Assembly (NCBI GenBank): GCA_900175165.2
Contig: FWWN02000637.1
Span: forward strand, 1-64,000
From: Rhizomucor pusillus
Taxonomy: Eukaryota > Mucoromycota > Mucoromycetes > Mucorales > Lichtheimiaceae
DNA: 64,000 bases
Direction: 5' to 3'
The position numbers and the translations under genes are program-made. Shown here one piece after another: positions 11,238-24,515 of the stretch; the stretch's first letter is position 1; each line of letters starts with the position of its first letter. A model generated the notes under the pieces. That model saw only the letters and a list, made by a program, of their open reading frames with translations. It did no database searches and was not told where the DNA came from.

Positions 11238-14200
11238 TCAAACATGCAAGGGAGTTGAATTAGAACGATACAGCTGACAGAAAGCATAGATTAGTAAACT
11301 GCAACTCTATTAAATTCATGCAAGCTCTTACCGTGATATAGCCATCATCGCCGCTGGCTGCCATGACCATCAAGTTTGGATGGAACGCCAGTGAGCGCGT
11401 AAATGCATTCTTTTGACCCAAGAATCCAGAAGATGGCCGAATTGTTGAAAGTCGTGACCCATTGACATTCCATATCTTGATAACATGGTCATCTCCGGCG
11501 CTAGAAAATATGCGGTTACACACAGTCATAGGACACCTCAAACAAGCTTATTCTAGCTAACCTGGCTATTACTGGACTGTGGTCGTGCACTGCTATAGCT
11601 GTCATATCGGCATGTGTGTGAGCTTCAATGGTATGTAAGGGAGCTGGTTCTCGGATGTCCCAGATCTTGATATCACCGCTGAAGCTGCCCGATACAAGCT
11701 CGCGGTTTCCATCCCTTTGCAGATGAACACCTGTTACCCACGCTTTGTGATCCTCCCATCGTTGTACCAATCTATAAGAGTATAAACAGATCAATATTCA
11801 TCGGTCTCTGTTGCGCCGCCCTAGCAATAGACACTTACGCCGCGGATGGCTTGTGACGACGATCATATACACCAATAAAACCATCGCCGAAACCGGCAAT
11901 CACGATGTTGCCGCTAACTTGATCGCTCGTCAGACTTGTGACACATCCAGTCGATTGAGTGGCGATATCCTACGTACGTGGACAAAATGATTAGCTATCC
12001 AGAATGTGCTTATGTATTCTTCCTCTAAGCAGTCTTTTACCATGATTGGCATTTCCTGGTGCGCATCCCACACTTTGATAACTCGTGCATCGCCTCCAGT
12101 AAATAGGGTTCCTCTTCCTTGATGCCAGTCGCAGACTAGACCGCTGTGTCGGATGTTGCTCTTCTCCATGTCTTTCATGGCTCTCCAAGCACTGACAAGG
12201 ACGGCGTCCTCTCCATCCGATCCATCATAGTTCTTGTATAATCGGATAGCTCCATCATCTGCAGTAGGTACTTAGCATGTGCATATAGTTCTAAGCCGTT
12301 TTAAATAAAATAAGAGAACATTACCTGATGCCGTGAGCAACAAGGCTACATCTTCTTCATTGATGAATTTCATGTCCGTAATCCGGCTGTATTGTGGGTT
12401 ATGGTTTTCTATAACACTAAGTGGCATATTTGCTTTCCAATCCCAAACTCTATAAAACGAGAGTAAGTTAGCACCGTTGCAATTTACGCCCAAGTTCAAG
12501 TACTTACACCAGGTAATTGAAGGCATCCGCAGCGACCAAATGAGGTTCGTATTGGTGGAATAAAAGTTTTGTTGCTTCGGTCTCGTTATGGATGGAGACA
12601 ATCTGCTCGTCCCAGCGACCGGTGCCTGCCGGTCCCTTGGTAGTTTGAGATTCTTTTAATATCCTTTCATTTCGTGTCCTGCGCCATTTACGTTGGGTAT
12701 ATACGACGCTACCCGGTTCTTCAGCCTCAGCAGCCTACAAAAGGTTTAGCAAACGGGGCACTCTAACGAGCATTCTATGATTTTGGATATACTTACCCGC
12801 ATCTGAGGCTCAGTAAAATATTCACAGCTCCAGTCATAGAATTTTGAAACAAGTGGGAGCACACCTTTTGATGAAGTTGACTTGTCTCCGGTTTTCATGC
12901 TGTTTTTCGGGGATGCATTGCGTTGGCGTTGCGTAGTATGATAGTATGGCAAACCAGTTACCCGGCTGTTTTCTTGAATGGAATTAGCTGCAGCGTTCTG
13001 ATTGTCGCCCGTAGACACTGAGCTAAGAGAAGCATTGCCAAAGTTGTAAAAGGTGCGAAGCGTCGATGCAAATGATACTGAACGTGTTAGTTTTGTTGGT
13101 CTTCGCAGTGATCCGGGGGCATTTCCGGACGCAGCTGCAGCTGCCCGTTCATCGTAAGTCTGGAAAGAATGAGATCGGTCCATATTGAATGCCTGGCGTT
13201 CTGCTGCATTTTGCTGTATGGATTCCCGTACAAAAGATGAGGCATATTCATCCATTGTAGGTGAGCTTAGCAGCATAAGATTAATATGGTCGACTACGGT
13301 AGATGCAGTCTTGGCGACATCGGGGTGCGGGTCGACCGACAGATTTAACAACGCCTTCCATATAACAGCGTAAACACTATCGTAGCTCGTGGAGGAGAAA
13401 GGATGTCCTTCCACAGATGACATTCTCCACTCTGTCATGCGGTTTCTTGCCATTTTACCACCGCGTTCGTCCGGGAAACTGGATCGCTGGCTCTGCTCCT
13501 CCTCGATTGTTTGGTTTGCTGCCGCCATGAACTTTTGAGGACCAGCTTGATGAACGAGATAAGACAGTGCGATAACAAATTCTCTCCTGACTACGGGTGA
13601 TCCATCCGACATGGCTACCAATGCTGATATGGCAATGTTATGCTCAATATTCACAATTTGCTCCGTCTTGTTTGGATCACTGAAGAATGTGCCGAGAGCA
13701 TACATGGCAGACGCACGGACTTCCGGTATGCTGTCTGTTAACATCGCGCATAATTTTTCGTGTCCGTTCTCAGCTATCGCTATTGCCTTGGCCTCTGCAT
13801 TGTTCATCCACACTTGTCCAAGGCACAGACATACAAATTGCCGCAGAAGCGGGTCCGGATCCTTGACATGGGCTAAGCAAGCTGATATCACGTTGTTGTT
13901 ACCATGTATACATGCATGCTGGCCTAACTTGAAGTTGGTACAGAATACAGATAGGATGAACGCGCTCATTGCTCGATGTTCTGAAACATGCGGAATACTC
14001 AACATGGCATCGTTTGGTGTTAGGATGTTGATGAAGTACGCATAACCATGATCCTTCAGAAGATCATTCTGACATGATCGATCCACAGCCAAGATCCGAG
14101 CCCATATAAACACAAGCACAGGTTTGAGTTCTGCCGCAGGACTCTGTAAAAGTTTCAAGACGTAAGGGAAGATGCCGACAGAAAGAGCTGCATTGACAGC

Positions 14201-15842
14201 CCAAGGTCCAAGATCCAAAAATCTGCTTAGCAAAATCAATGCTCGAAGACGGTGTACTTGACTGAGCAGAACTTGTAAAACGATAGGCAGCTGCTCTGGT
14301 ATTTTTGGATTGTTAACGGCGCCCTCGCTTAGCCATACTTCAAAGGCTGTTAACTGCTCTGCAAAAAAGGTGCTCGACTGGTATTGATATGGAGGACCGC
14401 CTTCTTCTGCCGCTAACAAAGCCGGTAATTGAAACAGACACATATCCACAGCGAGATCCCATGCCTGCCACATTGGATGGTCGTGCGTATCCGGTAGCTT
14501 AGGTGTAGACATGGGTGTGCATTGGTAAGATCGCATTATCCGTGCGGCAAGTAAAAAGTTTCTGAACATGGATGCCACCATCAAGTCTTGTCTAAATAGT
14601 CTCTTAAATAGTTCAGGTTGATCTTGAAGAACACACCATGCAATAGTGTCTGTAACTGCTGTAAATATCCAGTTGAGCTCTCCCAGTGGTGTACGTCGCT
14701 CTGATGTTCGTCCAGGCAGCCTAAGCACCATATCCATGGTAATGTTGCTCGTCAATAGTGGGTTGCGCATGACTACCCATCGAAGTGACATCTCGATGGG
14801 AGTCGTGAGACAAGCGGTGAAAACGTCTGCTGGTAAATCTGGGTTCATCGGTAAAGTTTCATTTGGACCGCATGCTGCGAGTTGTATACAATCGCGCCAA
14901 GCTGAAGACGGAAGAGCTGCTTGTTGCTGTTGGGTTGCCAATGCTTCTGCGTCACGTTGTTCGGCAAATCGATTGAATGCATTGACAATATTCCCTGCTG
15001 ACGAGCAATCCCATACAAATATTACTGGAGAACCGAGCCATGATTGGAGATCGAAAAGAGAAACTGGTATATACTGCGTATAGTTGCGATTAAAGACCCA
15101 AATTTCGCCGCTCGCTGTTGGCTTTGGTACACCGTGACCATTGTAATGAAATAAAATCCGTTCTTCTTTAGCATTTCGTCGCATCTGGCAGCATAGCTTT
15201 TTCGTTTCCTCCACTGATGGATCTAGGGACGTCTTGAATCTGGTTCGTACATTAATGCTCTCATACTGTGCGCTGAGATTCTTTCCGATGGCATCAAGAG
15301 ATTTTTGCGGCGCCAGTACAAATGGATCGATCCAACACTCCAGTTTCGCACATGGGTTAGTTTTGACTATGTCCGGTGGATCTGTTCCTATGTTAAGACA
15401 CACGAGAAGAAGACCTACAGATTTGTGAGCAATACCATAATTGGACTGACAGTCATTTTGCCATGTCTCTAACCTGAAACAGTCTTGACCCTTTCACGCA
15501 GGCGCTAGAGCGAGTCGATGAATAAAGCTAATTCATAAAGGTATAATCTTTGAGGATTCTTACCCATTCTAAGGGAACGTTTCTTATCGATGGATTCGGC
15601 TTTGCGTTTGTATCATGACGCTTTTCTGAGTAATGCAGAAAGCTTATAGTCTCTTCGTCTTCAGTTAAAATATCGAAGCCATGGCGTGCAGCGTTTGTTG
15701 ATATTTGTTGTCCATTGTCGTTAACCCGATTACTTTCATTTTCATTTCTCGAATGCTCGCCGTTTACGAGAGTGCTGCTTGTGCTGCGGGCATCTTCGTT
15801 GTTCGTGTCTGAAGTCCCAGCTATATTCGTTGCAGTGGGCAT
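11238..15842 (-). CDS. Raptor, TORC1 scaffold subunit (Kog1/Mip1)
   Basis: TORC1 adaptor that recruits substrates to TOR kinase. Ten exons give 1347 aa: 15842-15564, 15504-15474, 15414-12797, 12734-12508, 12449-12325, 12258-12041, 11969-11839, 11771-11562, 11500-11332, 11273-11238. The N-terminal raptor-conserved domain shows the pseudo-caspase fold signatures LCLNIGTDPPD-like, CAKLECWIDPF, LFHYNGHGVPKPT and FVWDCSSAGNIV. Armadillo/HEAT repeats follow (about 400-700), then a Ser-rich linker and a C-terminal WD40 propeller beginning at FHQYEPHLVAADAFNYL and ending ASGDDGYITL. Exon 2 is only 31 nt (RLRERVKTVS) and is flanked by two 59-nt introns. The gene is divergent from CSN2 with 264 bp between start codons. 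Family length is usually 1300-1400 aa, so this copy is complete. Confidence 0.95.
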
Positions 15843-16106
15843 TACGAACGTGTTGTCCTGTGATGCTGACTCATGAGAAGAATATAGGAAGCCATTTGCT
15901 TTCCAGTCGTAGCTTCTACCTTGTTATTCAAGACTCTTCGTTATATGATCGACGTCGGCCGAATTGAGGTTTTCTTTGACAAAAAGAGTTGCGCTTTACC
16001 ACTTGCTGAGCCTGCCTTTGTGACTGAAACCCAGTTCTCTGTTTCTTTTACTCTTTCACTCCTTCCTTTGCCTTTCTTAAAGTGGCCGTAAGAAAACTGA
16101 ACAAAT
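15843..16106. promoter_or_regulatory. Bidirectional promoter region, Raptor / CSN2
   Basis: These 264 bp separate the divergent start codons of Raptor (minus) and CSN2 (plus) and must carry both promoters and both leaders. A pyrimidine-rich stretch near 16035-16080 precedes CSN2. No TATA box is evident, as is common for fungal housekeeping genes. Confidence 0.55.
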
Positions 16107-18104
16107 ATGAGCGACGACGACTTTATGCTTGAGGATGATGAACAGGTATTCTTGACACCATTACGTTCTCACACGAGTTCCAAAAGACGCGTCAGGACAA
16201 CTCTTATGCGTTTGTCTGCAGGACTACGACTTTGAGTACGAGGACGACGAGGACGAAGAGCCCGATGCCGACCTCGAGAACAGATACTATAGTGCGAAGG
16301 GTGTGAATGCGCAGGACTGTGGGGGTTTCCTTGTACTGACATTTATCAAATGAGCATAGCTCGAAAAGAAGACGATCCTGAGGGCGCGATCTCGGACTTT
16401 CAGGGTGTAGTCGACGCCGAGCATGAAAAGGGAGACTGGTGAAGAATGGATACAAGCTTACAAACAATTCAAGTTTGATTAACATGAGAATTCTAAAGGG
16501 GCTTCAAAGCTTTGAAGCAGATGGCAAAGATTTCCTTTTATTCCAACAAACACGACGATGTGGGTGACGTTATCTAACAAAATTCATGCATCCCTCTAAC
16601 ATCTCTACTGGTTTAGACACTAAACTATTACAAACAGCTACTTTTATACACCAAATCTGCAGTTACCCGAAACTACAGCGAGAAGAGCATTAACAATATT
16701 CTTGACTATGTATCAACATCAGACAACATGGCGTTCGTCGAGACGTTCTATCAAGTCACTTTGGACTATTTGGCTGAAACGAAAAACGAACGTCTCTGGG
16801 TAAAGACAAATCTGAAGCTGGCGAAACTATATTTGGATCGGAAAGAATTCAATCGATTGAGCTCCATACTCAAAGAACTTCGCAAGACTTGTGAGGGTGA
16901 TGAAGGCACAGATTATCAAAGAAAAGGCACACATTTATTGGAAGTGTTGGCACTCGAGATTCAAATGTACACGGAAACAAAAAATAACAAAAAGCTCAAG
17001 GTACGCGAAGAAAGGCAGTGATCTTGATATTGCATTCTTAAGAGACATGTTGCTCGTAGGAATTATATCAACAATGTTTGAGTGTCAAATCAGCTATACC
17101 ACATCCGAGAATCATGGGTGTCATTCGAGAATGTGGTGGCAAAATGCATATGCGAGAAAGTAAGAGATCATTCGAAATATGGTGCTGTTCATGGATATTA
17201 ATATGTACGATGTATATTAGAGCAATGGGAGCTCGCATACACTGATTTTTTCGAGTCCTTTAAAAACTACGACGAAGCTGGCAGTCCTCAACGCTTACAA
17301 GTATTAAAGTATGATTTTTTTCCAAAAAATCAACTTAACGCTGCAGAGCTGACTGCGTGCATCTGGATTTAGATATCTTGTTCTTGCAACCATGCTGACC
17401 GAATTGCCTGTAAATCCCTTTGAATCGCAGGAGACAAAACCGTTAGTAGCTAGTATTCCTGCATTTTAAACGAGTCTAACAAGATCTTTCCAATCTAGAT
17501 ACAAGAATGACAAGGAAATCATAGCTATGACGAACCTTGTCAGCGCTTTTGAAAAGAATGAAATTCAGGAATTTGAACACATACTGAAAGGTAAGTGAAA
17601 GTCCAGTGAATCGTGTCCGGTGGATCGTGAATATGCAATTGATTAAATATTTGTAAAGTGAATCACCAAGCAATCATGGCTGATCCTTTCATCCGGGCGT
17701 ATATCGATGATGTATTAAGAAACATACGAACACAAGTGCTAGTGAAGCTCATCAAGCCGTACACCCGTATCGAGATTCCTTTTATTGCTAAAGTAGGTAG
17801 AACATGTTTGATAAACGCGATCCAGCAACTGACTTTGGCAAATTGCAGAAACTGAACATTGCAACAGAAGAAGTGGAGGAATTGCTTGTTGCATTAATTC
17901 TCGACGAGAAGATTTCTGGTCAAATTGATCAAGTAAATCAAAGACTGGAGCTGCAGCAGAGGTATGGAAATCTCATGATATGTTCTTGATTCATACGTCT
18001 AAATCAACTATAGATCCACGGATGCTCGGAAACACGAAGCCATGGACAAATGGTCGAGCAGCGTATCCCGATTATGTAGCACAGTCGTTAGCAAAGCAAC
18101 ATGA
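16107..18104 (+). CDS. csn2: COP9 signalosome subunit 2
   Basis: PCI-domain subunit of the COP9 signalosome, which removes NEDD8 from cullins. Twelve exons encode 442 aa: 16107-16145, 16222-16300, 16360-16438, 16499-16559, 16617-17000, 17060-17159, 17221-17308, 17373-17441, 17499-17590, 17659-17792, 17849-17961, 18014-18104. Length and order match animal CSN2 (443 aa). Recognisable blocks are the acidic N-terminus [70 protein letters not shown] and the PCI winged helix [17 protein letters not shown] through [13 protein letters not shown]. cerevisiae lacks a canonical CSN2, so its presence argues for a non-yeast fungus. The stop is 44 bp from the convergent Vta1 stop, so the 3' UTRs probably overlap. 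Confidence 0.95.
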
Positions 18105-18148
18105 TGGAACGGCAATATATCTTTTGTGGTATAATCAAATAATACGAT

Positions 18149-19348
18149 CTAGTAGCCAAAGTTATTTGCCTGGTTGTAACCAATATCATTCAAGGCCATT
18201 AAAAGCTGTGTGCGAGCAGTGGCGATGTCATCGTAATTTAGAGCGCTTATTGCCCATTTCGCGTGCTTTTGGGCAGACGCAATGCTGCCAGCATTGATTG
18301 CAGAAAGAGGAGCGGTATGGGAGCTGGTCGTAGGCGATGGAACTGCTACTGGAGTCTCTGTTCTAGCTGGCGATTCTGAACTTTGAGTAGGAGGCGCTGG
18401 AGGTGGTACCACGTTTGATGGTGCTGGAGGTGGCGAAGGAGAGTGCTCAGGAAATGGTGGCTGCTGTCGGTTATCAGCATTTCCTGGCAATGGGGCTGTA
18501 AAATTGGAAGGAGGACTAGGAAACTCCGAGATTGAGGAAGGTGGTTGATCAGGCAGATGTGCAACATCTCCAGTAACGGGTTGATCTATGCTTTCTGCCT
18601 TATCTTGAGCCTCATCAGGTGCTCCGGGTGTTGGGGTTCGACCTTCCTTCAATGCCTTGGCGATATCGGCCGCTTTCCACTTCGCGTATTTGATTTTAGC
18701 CTCTACCTACTCGGCAAAGATTTAAATCAATCGTTCCATCTGGTAAAAAGAAGTGTTGTTGTGAGCATACATCTGGATCGAGATCGCCAAACGTTTTCAA
18801 AAGCTCGAGAAAGATTGATGCCGCCAAGAAGGTCTTGGCCGTTTTCCTAATGTCACGGCAGGTCAGCGTCAGTGTGTTCTATCATTGGCAAGACATACTT
18901 TGATGCTTTGCCAGCTCGATCTTCGTTATCAGCATTCAGAAAAACTTTTAACGCAAACTTTTCTACGTGTGCATATCCGGCTTCGTCGTTTGTGATCGCT
19001 TCGTTGCCAGCCTGCGCGGCTTTCAACTAAACATGTAACAGTCAGCTTGAACTGATAGTAACAATACGTTATTGTATTCGCAAGGAACTTGCCTGTTCGA
19101 GTTTATCAAGAAGCTGTGATAAGAATGCCTTAGTCTCGGCGTTGCTAGGTCCTCTGGAAATGGCGAGCGTAGCAGCATAGTATTGTGCTTGGAATAGCCA
19201 ACGCCGAAATCAGAAAATCGGTTCAGGGACTATCACCGAGATTTTGACATGCATTACCATAATACGATACAATAGGATCCCTCTCTTGGAGCTCCTGCGC
19301 GCGTTGTATGTAGGGTGCAATGTACTTGAGTTCTGCCGGTACGTTCAT
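18149..19348 (-). CDS. vta1: Vta1/LIP5, Vps4 activator of the ESCRT pathway
   Basis: Cytosolic cofactor that stimulates the AAA-ATPase Vps4 in multivesicular-body sorting. Exons are 19348-19258, 19187-19093, 19026-18899, 18846-18771 and 18706-18149, giving 315 aa. The N-terminal tandem MIT-like domain reads PAELKYIAPYIQRAQELQER and AFLSQLLDKLEQLK. A Pro/Ser-rich linker (about 160-260) follows. The C-terminal VSL dimer and Vps4-binding helices carry IASAQKHAKWAISALNYDD and TARTQLLMAL. Intron 2 uses a GC donor (CAG|gcaagt); the nearby GT would break the frame. ATG 19348 was chosen because the upstream ATG is out of frame. It is divergent from Ect1 with only 113 bp between start codons. Confidence 0.93.
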
Positions 19349-19461
19349 TTGGAGAATGCAGTAAGTCAGCCCACGGAACCGGTGTTGGTGACACCTTGCT
19401 GAGAAGCTTTAAGATTCCGCGTAGGTTGCAAGTTCCCGGTCCTTCCACTTTTTTGTTCACC
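19349..19461. promoter_or_regulatory. Very short bidirectional promoter, Vta1 / Ect1
   Basis: Only 113 bp lie between the divergent start codons of Vta1 (minus) and the ethanolamine-phosphate cytidylyltransferase (plus). Both promoters must share this DNA or extend into the opposite gene. A run of T residues sits at 19449-19455, just before the Ect1 start. Confidence 0.55.
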
Positions 19462-20981
<1,520 letters not shown>

Positions 20982-21061
20982 TTTTCCGTTGTAAAAGTAG
21001 ACTTTAGTAGTACTGTATATTGTACAACTCAGGAACTTGAATACAAATTATCGTGTGTTTT

Positions 21062-22140
21062 CTAGACTAAAAATGCGGCGCTGAGCATTGCAAAAGCGAG
21101 AACAGCAGAAGTGGCAACTTGGTGTGTGTAATTTGCAGCATTTCTTTCGTGCTCTCTGTTGGCTCCTGTAGGTTGAATACCATTGTGTTCCTGGACAGTC
21201 ACATGTTGCGTAACAGTCGTGTAAGCTGGTTAAATGATAAGGTTAAATACAATAGACCAACATGGTTATACCTTATTGATGATCGTACCGTGATCATTGT
21301 CTTTTCCAGAGTGTGACGAGTCTCCATGATGCTCACTGCTTGCTAGCGTAGCATCATTGTCATCCGCCTTGGCAGCAACAGCTATGACCTTGCCTTCTTG
21401 TTCAATACGCTCGGCTTCAAGAACTTCACGATCCACATTCTCCAACTGGGCTTCCTGGATGCTCTTCTCTTCAGCTTCAGCGTATGTTGCTTCTTCGGCT
21501 ATTTCCTCTTCTTCGTCTTCAGCTTCCTGAACCTCCTCGTCTGTTGCTTGTTCTGCATTTGTTTCTTCATATAAGAATTCATCTTCTGCTGCATCCTGTT
21601 CTTCAGTAATTTCTCCTGAATCATAATCTTCCATTGCTTCGTAGTATACTATCGCGTCATCATCCTCTGCATCTTGTTCCTCTGCTATGTCTTCATCCTG
21701 CATCAATTCCAAAATTTCTTCGTCCGTTGTTTCTTCGTCCTCAAACTCTTCATTGTTTTCTGCAATCGCTTCCGCTAAATATTCGTCCATTGACAAGAAC
21801 ATTGCACCCTTGTTTTCCTGCTTTTCGAGACTGCTCGTTGTTTCCTGGGAATCTTCATCGAACATTTCAAGGACAATGAAGCTTTGAACAGCACAGCTTT
21901 GCAAACAATCGAATGTTCCAGCACAGGCTTTCATGCACTGAGACGTTACATCAACTGCAGAGAAGAATGAATCAGTATATTATTTAGAGGATCATTCAAA
22001 GATCAAGATGGAAAATAAGGTTGCATCGTACCGCAGCTGTCGAGACATGCTCTGTCATCGCGCCTGCAACCGCACAGAGCCCAAGCTGGATTTGCTAGCA
22101 AGATAGAGGTGGAAAGCAGAAGGCAAAAATTGGTCTTCAT
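21062..22140 (-). CDS. Secreted acidic Cys-containing protein with GPI-anchor signal
   Basis: Predicted cell-surface protein of 312 aa from exons 22140-22032, 21954-21289 and 21225-21062. A signal peptide (FCLLLSTSILLANPAWA) is followed by a short Cys module with a repeated C-x2/3-C pattern: CGCRRDD, ACLDSC, QCMKACAG, DCLQSC. The middle 150 residues are extremely Glu/Asp-rich. The last 20 residues (TSAVLAFAMLSAAFLV) form a C-terminal hydrophobic tail after N-A-A-N-Y, as expected for GPI attachment. The final exon joins through donor CAC G|gtacga; reading past it loses the GPI tail. Cys-rich fungal surface modules are known, but I do not recognise this one. Function is unknown; the acidic stretch could bind cations. 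Confidence 0.75.
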
Positions 22141-22512
22141 GATGATAATGATTGGTTACTGTACTAGTGTTGATAGGTTATTCTCGAGGGACGATATTCT
22201 CGAGGGTTTTTATATACGGTTTCTGTTTGGTTCTGATTTATTATAGCTTTACAGACCAGTTGCCGATTTGACTTTTCATTATTAGGTGGTGTGGCTACCT
22301 GCATGATTTTGAATTTTACTGCTGCAAGCACGGTGAACGTGTCAAGGTGCCACAAAGCGTATCACAGACTTTATGAGTTGAGTCTGAAAGTTATATTGTG
22401 GTAAGTTTTGCTTCCTTCTTCATCTTCTCTTTCTTCTTACAACGCACTCTTTTTCTTCTTCCAACCAAGGCTTTGAGCAGTCTTGCGTACCCTCCCTCTC
22501 CTTTATCCAGCA

Positions 22513-23410
22513 ATGTTATTTAAATCCTTGATCACCTTTCTGACTTTATTTCAATTGGCCCTGGCGGCCTCAATCACTATTGAAAGTCCTAAACCTAATG
22601 CTGTCCTAACAGCTGGAAAGACGTTCGAGATCAAATGGTACACTAAGAATATTTCGTTGCTAACCAGTGACGCTCACATCTTACTCAAAATAGGAAAACG
22701 CCCTCGAATCCAGGTTTCGAGACTGTCAACATTGCTTTGGCCTCTGGCCCGGCGCAGGCGCTCCTTATTGATCGTGTTATCGCCACTAACGTGGCTGCAG
22801 CAAATGGAACCTACAAATGGAAAGTCCCAAAGACTTTGAAACCCGGCAAGCAGTAGTACGTATTGCACTAAGATGTAAACAAACGGTCGTTCCCCTGTTC
22901 CTCTTAATACATGTTTTATCTATAGTGTCATCGAAATTGGCCCGCACGCTGCAGACATTGCTTTTGCTGGTGAGCACGCTAGATTGCTATATATGGATTT
23001 TCATTTATTTTTGACACTGGCCGGACGTAGGTTACATTACCATTCAAGCTGAAAGGAAAGCCAGCAGCAGCAGTATTCATCCGTCCTCCTCCCACGCCAA
23101 GAACCACGCCAAACCAACTGCTACCCTTCCCTCATCTGTCGCCGCCGCTAAACCGACTGCGTCCTCCCACGCTTCCGATTCTGTAAAAGGACACGTTATT
23201 TGCAGAGCTTTCCCCGATGAGAAGAACGGCAAAATCTCCACCACTTGTCGCCCCGCCCCTACAACAACAAAGACTCACGGTACTCACAAGCGTAAAGCAG
23301 CTCAAAAGACTTCATCTGCAAAGAAGGCAGAGAAGACCGAACCAGCTGCAGAGGAAGCTCCCTCTTACACCTACCGAGTCGCCTTACCCAGCGTTGATGT
23401 TTCTATCTAA
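22513..23410 (+). CDS. Secreted protein with Kre9/Knh1-type Ig-like domain
   Basis: Exons 22513-22637, 22694-22855, 22926-22969 and 23031-23410 encode 236 aa. A signal peptide (FLTLFQLALA) is followed by the N-terminal Ig-like fold shared with yeast Kre9/Knh1, proteins needed for cell-wall beta-1,6-glucan. Landmarks are ITIESPKPNAVLTAGKTFEI, VNIALASGPAQALL, NGTYKWKVPKTLKPGKQYVI and DIAFAGYITI. A Ser/Ala/Lys/Thr-rich tail with two Cys follows, probably O-glycosylated and wall-associated. There is no GPI tail. The first intron (56 nt) removes an in-frame read-through that would miss the domain. Start codon spacing to the divergent GPI-protein gene is 372 bp. Confidence 0.85.
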
Positions 23411-23722
23411 CTTGTGAACTTAACTTTACAGGAAGATGACACTTGCAATGGATATATTTCAATAAAAATAATATTATTTTCAACTAACACCGTTAGCGAA
23501 ACTTATGTATGAACAATGATAAGGATAGTATGGTCTTTTCGACGATGCCTGATCCACACAGATATCCTTCCTAGGTACACATGCTGTTGAGATTGAAGTT
23601 TCAACTCTTGTGCGACCAGAAACAAGTAAAACGCGAAAGACGCGATGGATCCCTTTTCTTGCAGCTTATCGCTCAAGTCAAACAGACACCCCCCCCCGAC
23701 TCTTCGAAATCTCTAAGCACAA

Positions 23723-24472
23723 ATGACTGCTCCCGAAACTGCTAACGTTGAACCCGAATTCGTCCAGGCTAAGCCCTACAAGGTGGAACTTGAACCCGGC
23801 AAGGTGAGTCACTTTGACACGGTCGCAACGTTATGAATCATGTTCTAACGCGCCATACAGGAATATTACTGGTACATTCTCGGTGCAATTGAGTAAAATC
23901 GAACATTTTCGGTTAAATTGTCTAACTTAGGTGTGCCTGCGGGAAGTCCAAGAGCCAGCCGTTCTGTGATGGATCTGTAAGTGGATACGGTGACGTGGAA
24001 ACTTTAAGCTCATGCTATATCTTTGATAAGCACCGTGGTGGTCCTTTCAAGCCAAAAAAGATCGTCGTTGACGAAAAGAAAGAATATTACCTGTGCGGTT
24101 GCAAATTCACGCACAATGAAAATGGTAAGTTTCTATCGAATGACTTGAGATAACAACAGTAGTGCCAAATATACCAATTGTCGAGATAGGGTACTGCGAT
24201 GGTACTCATCGGAAGGAGGAAGGCATTAAAAAGTACAATGAGTTTTTGCTGAAATCCAACAGCAACCTCAAGCAGGAGCGCGAACAGCTCCAGGTATGAT
24301 TTATGGTGGTAACAACGATAAAACTTCGTTTCTAACTTTTTCTTTTCTTGGAAAGACTAAACTCAAGAACGCCGAGCTTAAACAGACCGTTACTGTTGGC
24401 ACTTTGTCTGCTGCAATTGTTGGCATCGTACTTGTCGCAAAGTACACAAACTTGCTTGGTTCCAGACACTAG
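23723..24472 (+). CDS. Twin-CDGSH iron-sulfur protein with C-terminal membrane segment
   Basis: CISD3-like protein of 150 aa from exons 23723-23803, 23861-23871, 23931-23976, 24031-24124, 24190-24293 and 24356-24472. CDGSH modules bind 2Fe-2S clusters through three Cys and one His. Module 1 is perfect: CACGKSKSQPFCDGSH. Module 2 reads CGCKFTHNENGYCDGTH, with one residue more than usual before the final Cys and Asn where Pro is expected. A helical segment then leads to a hydrophobic stretch (TVGTLSAAIVGIVLVAK) and a short polar tail, so the protein looks tail-anchored, probably to mitochondria or ER. Exon 2 is an 11-nt micro-exon (Glu-Tyr-Tyr plus TG of Trp); without it the first cluster motif cannot be joined. 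Confidence 0.88.
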
Positions 24473-24515
24473 ACTGCTGATTTCGATCTGCTTTTACGCC
24501 GAATGAATATAAAGT

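Noticed and set aside
22513..22839. Unspliced 118-codon reading of the Kre9-like gene
   Set aside because: Read-through loses the NGTYKWKVP core; the 56-nt GT-AG intron restores the full domain.
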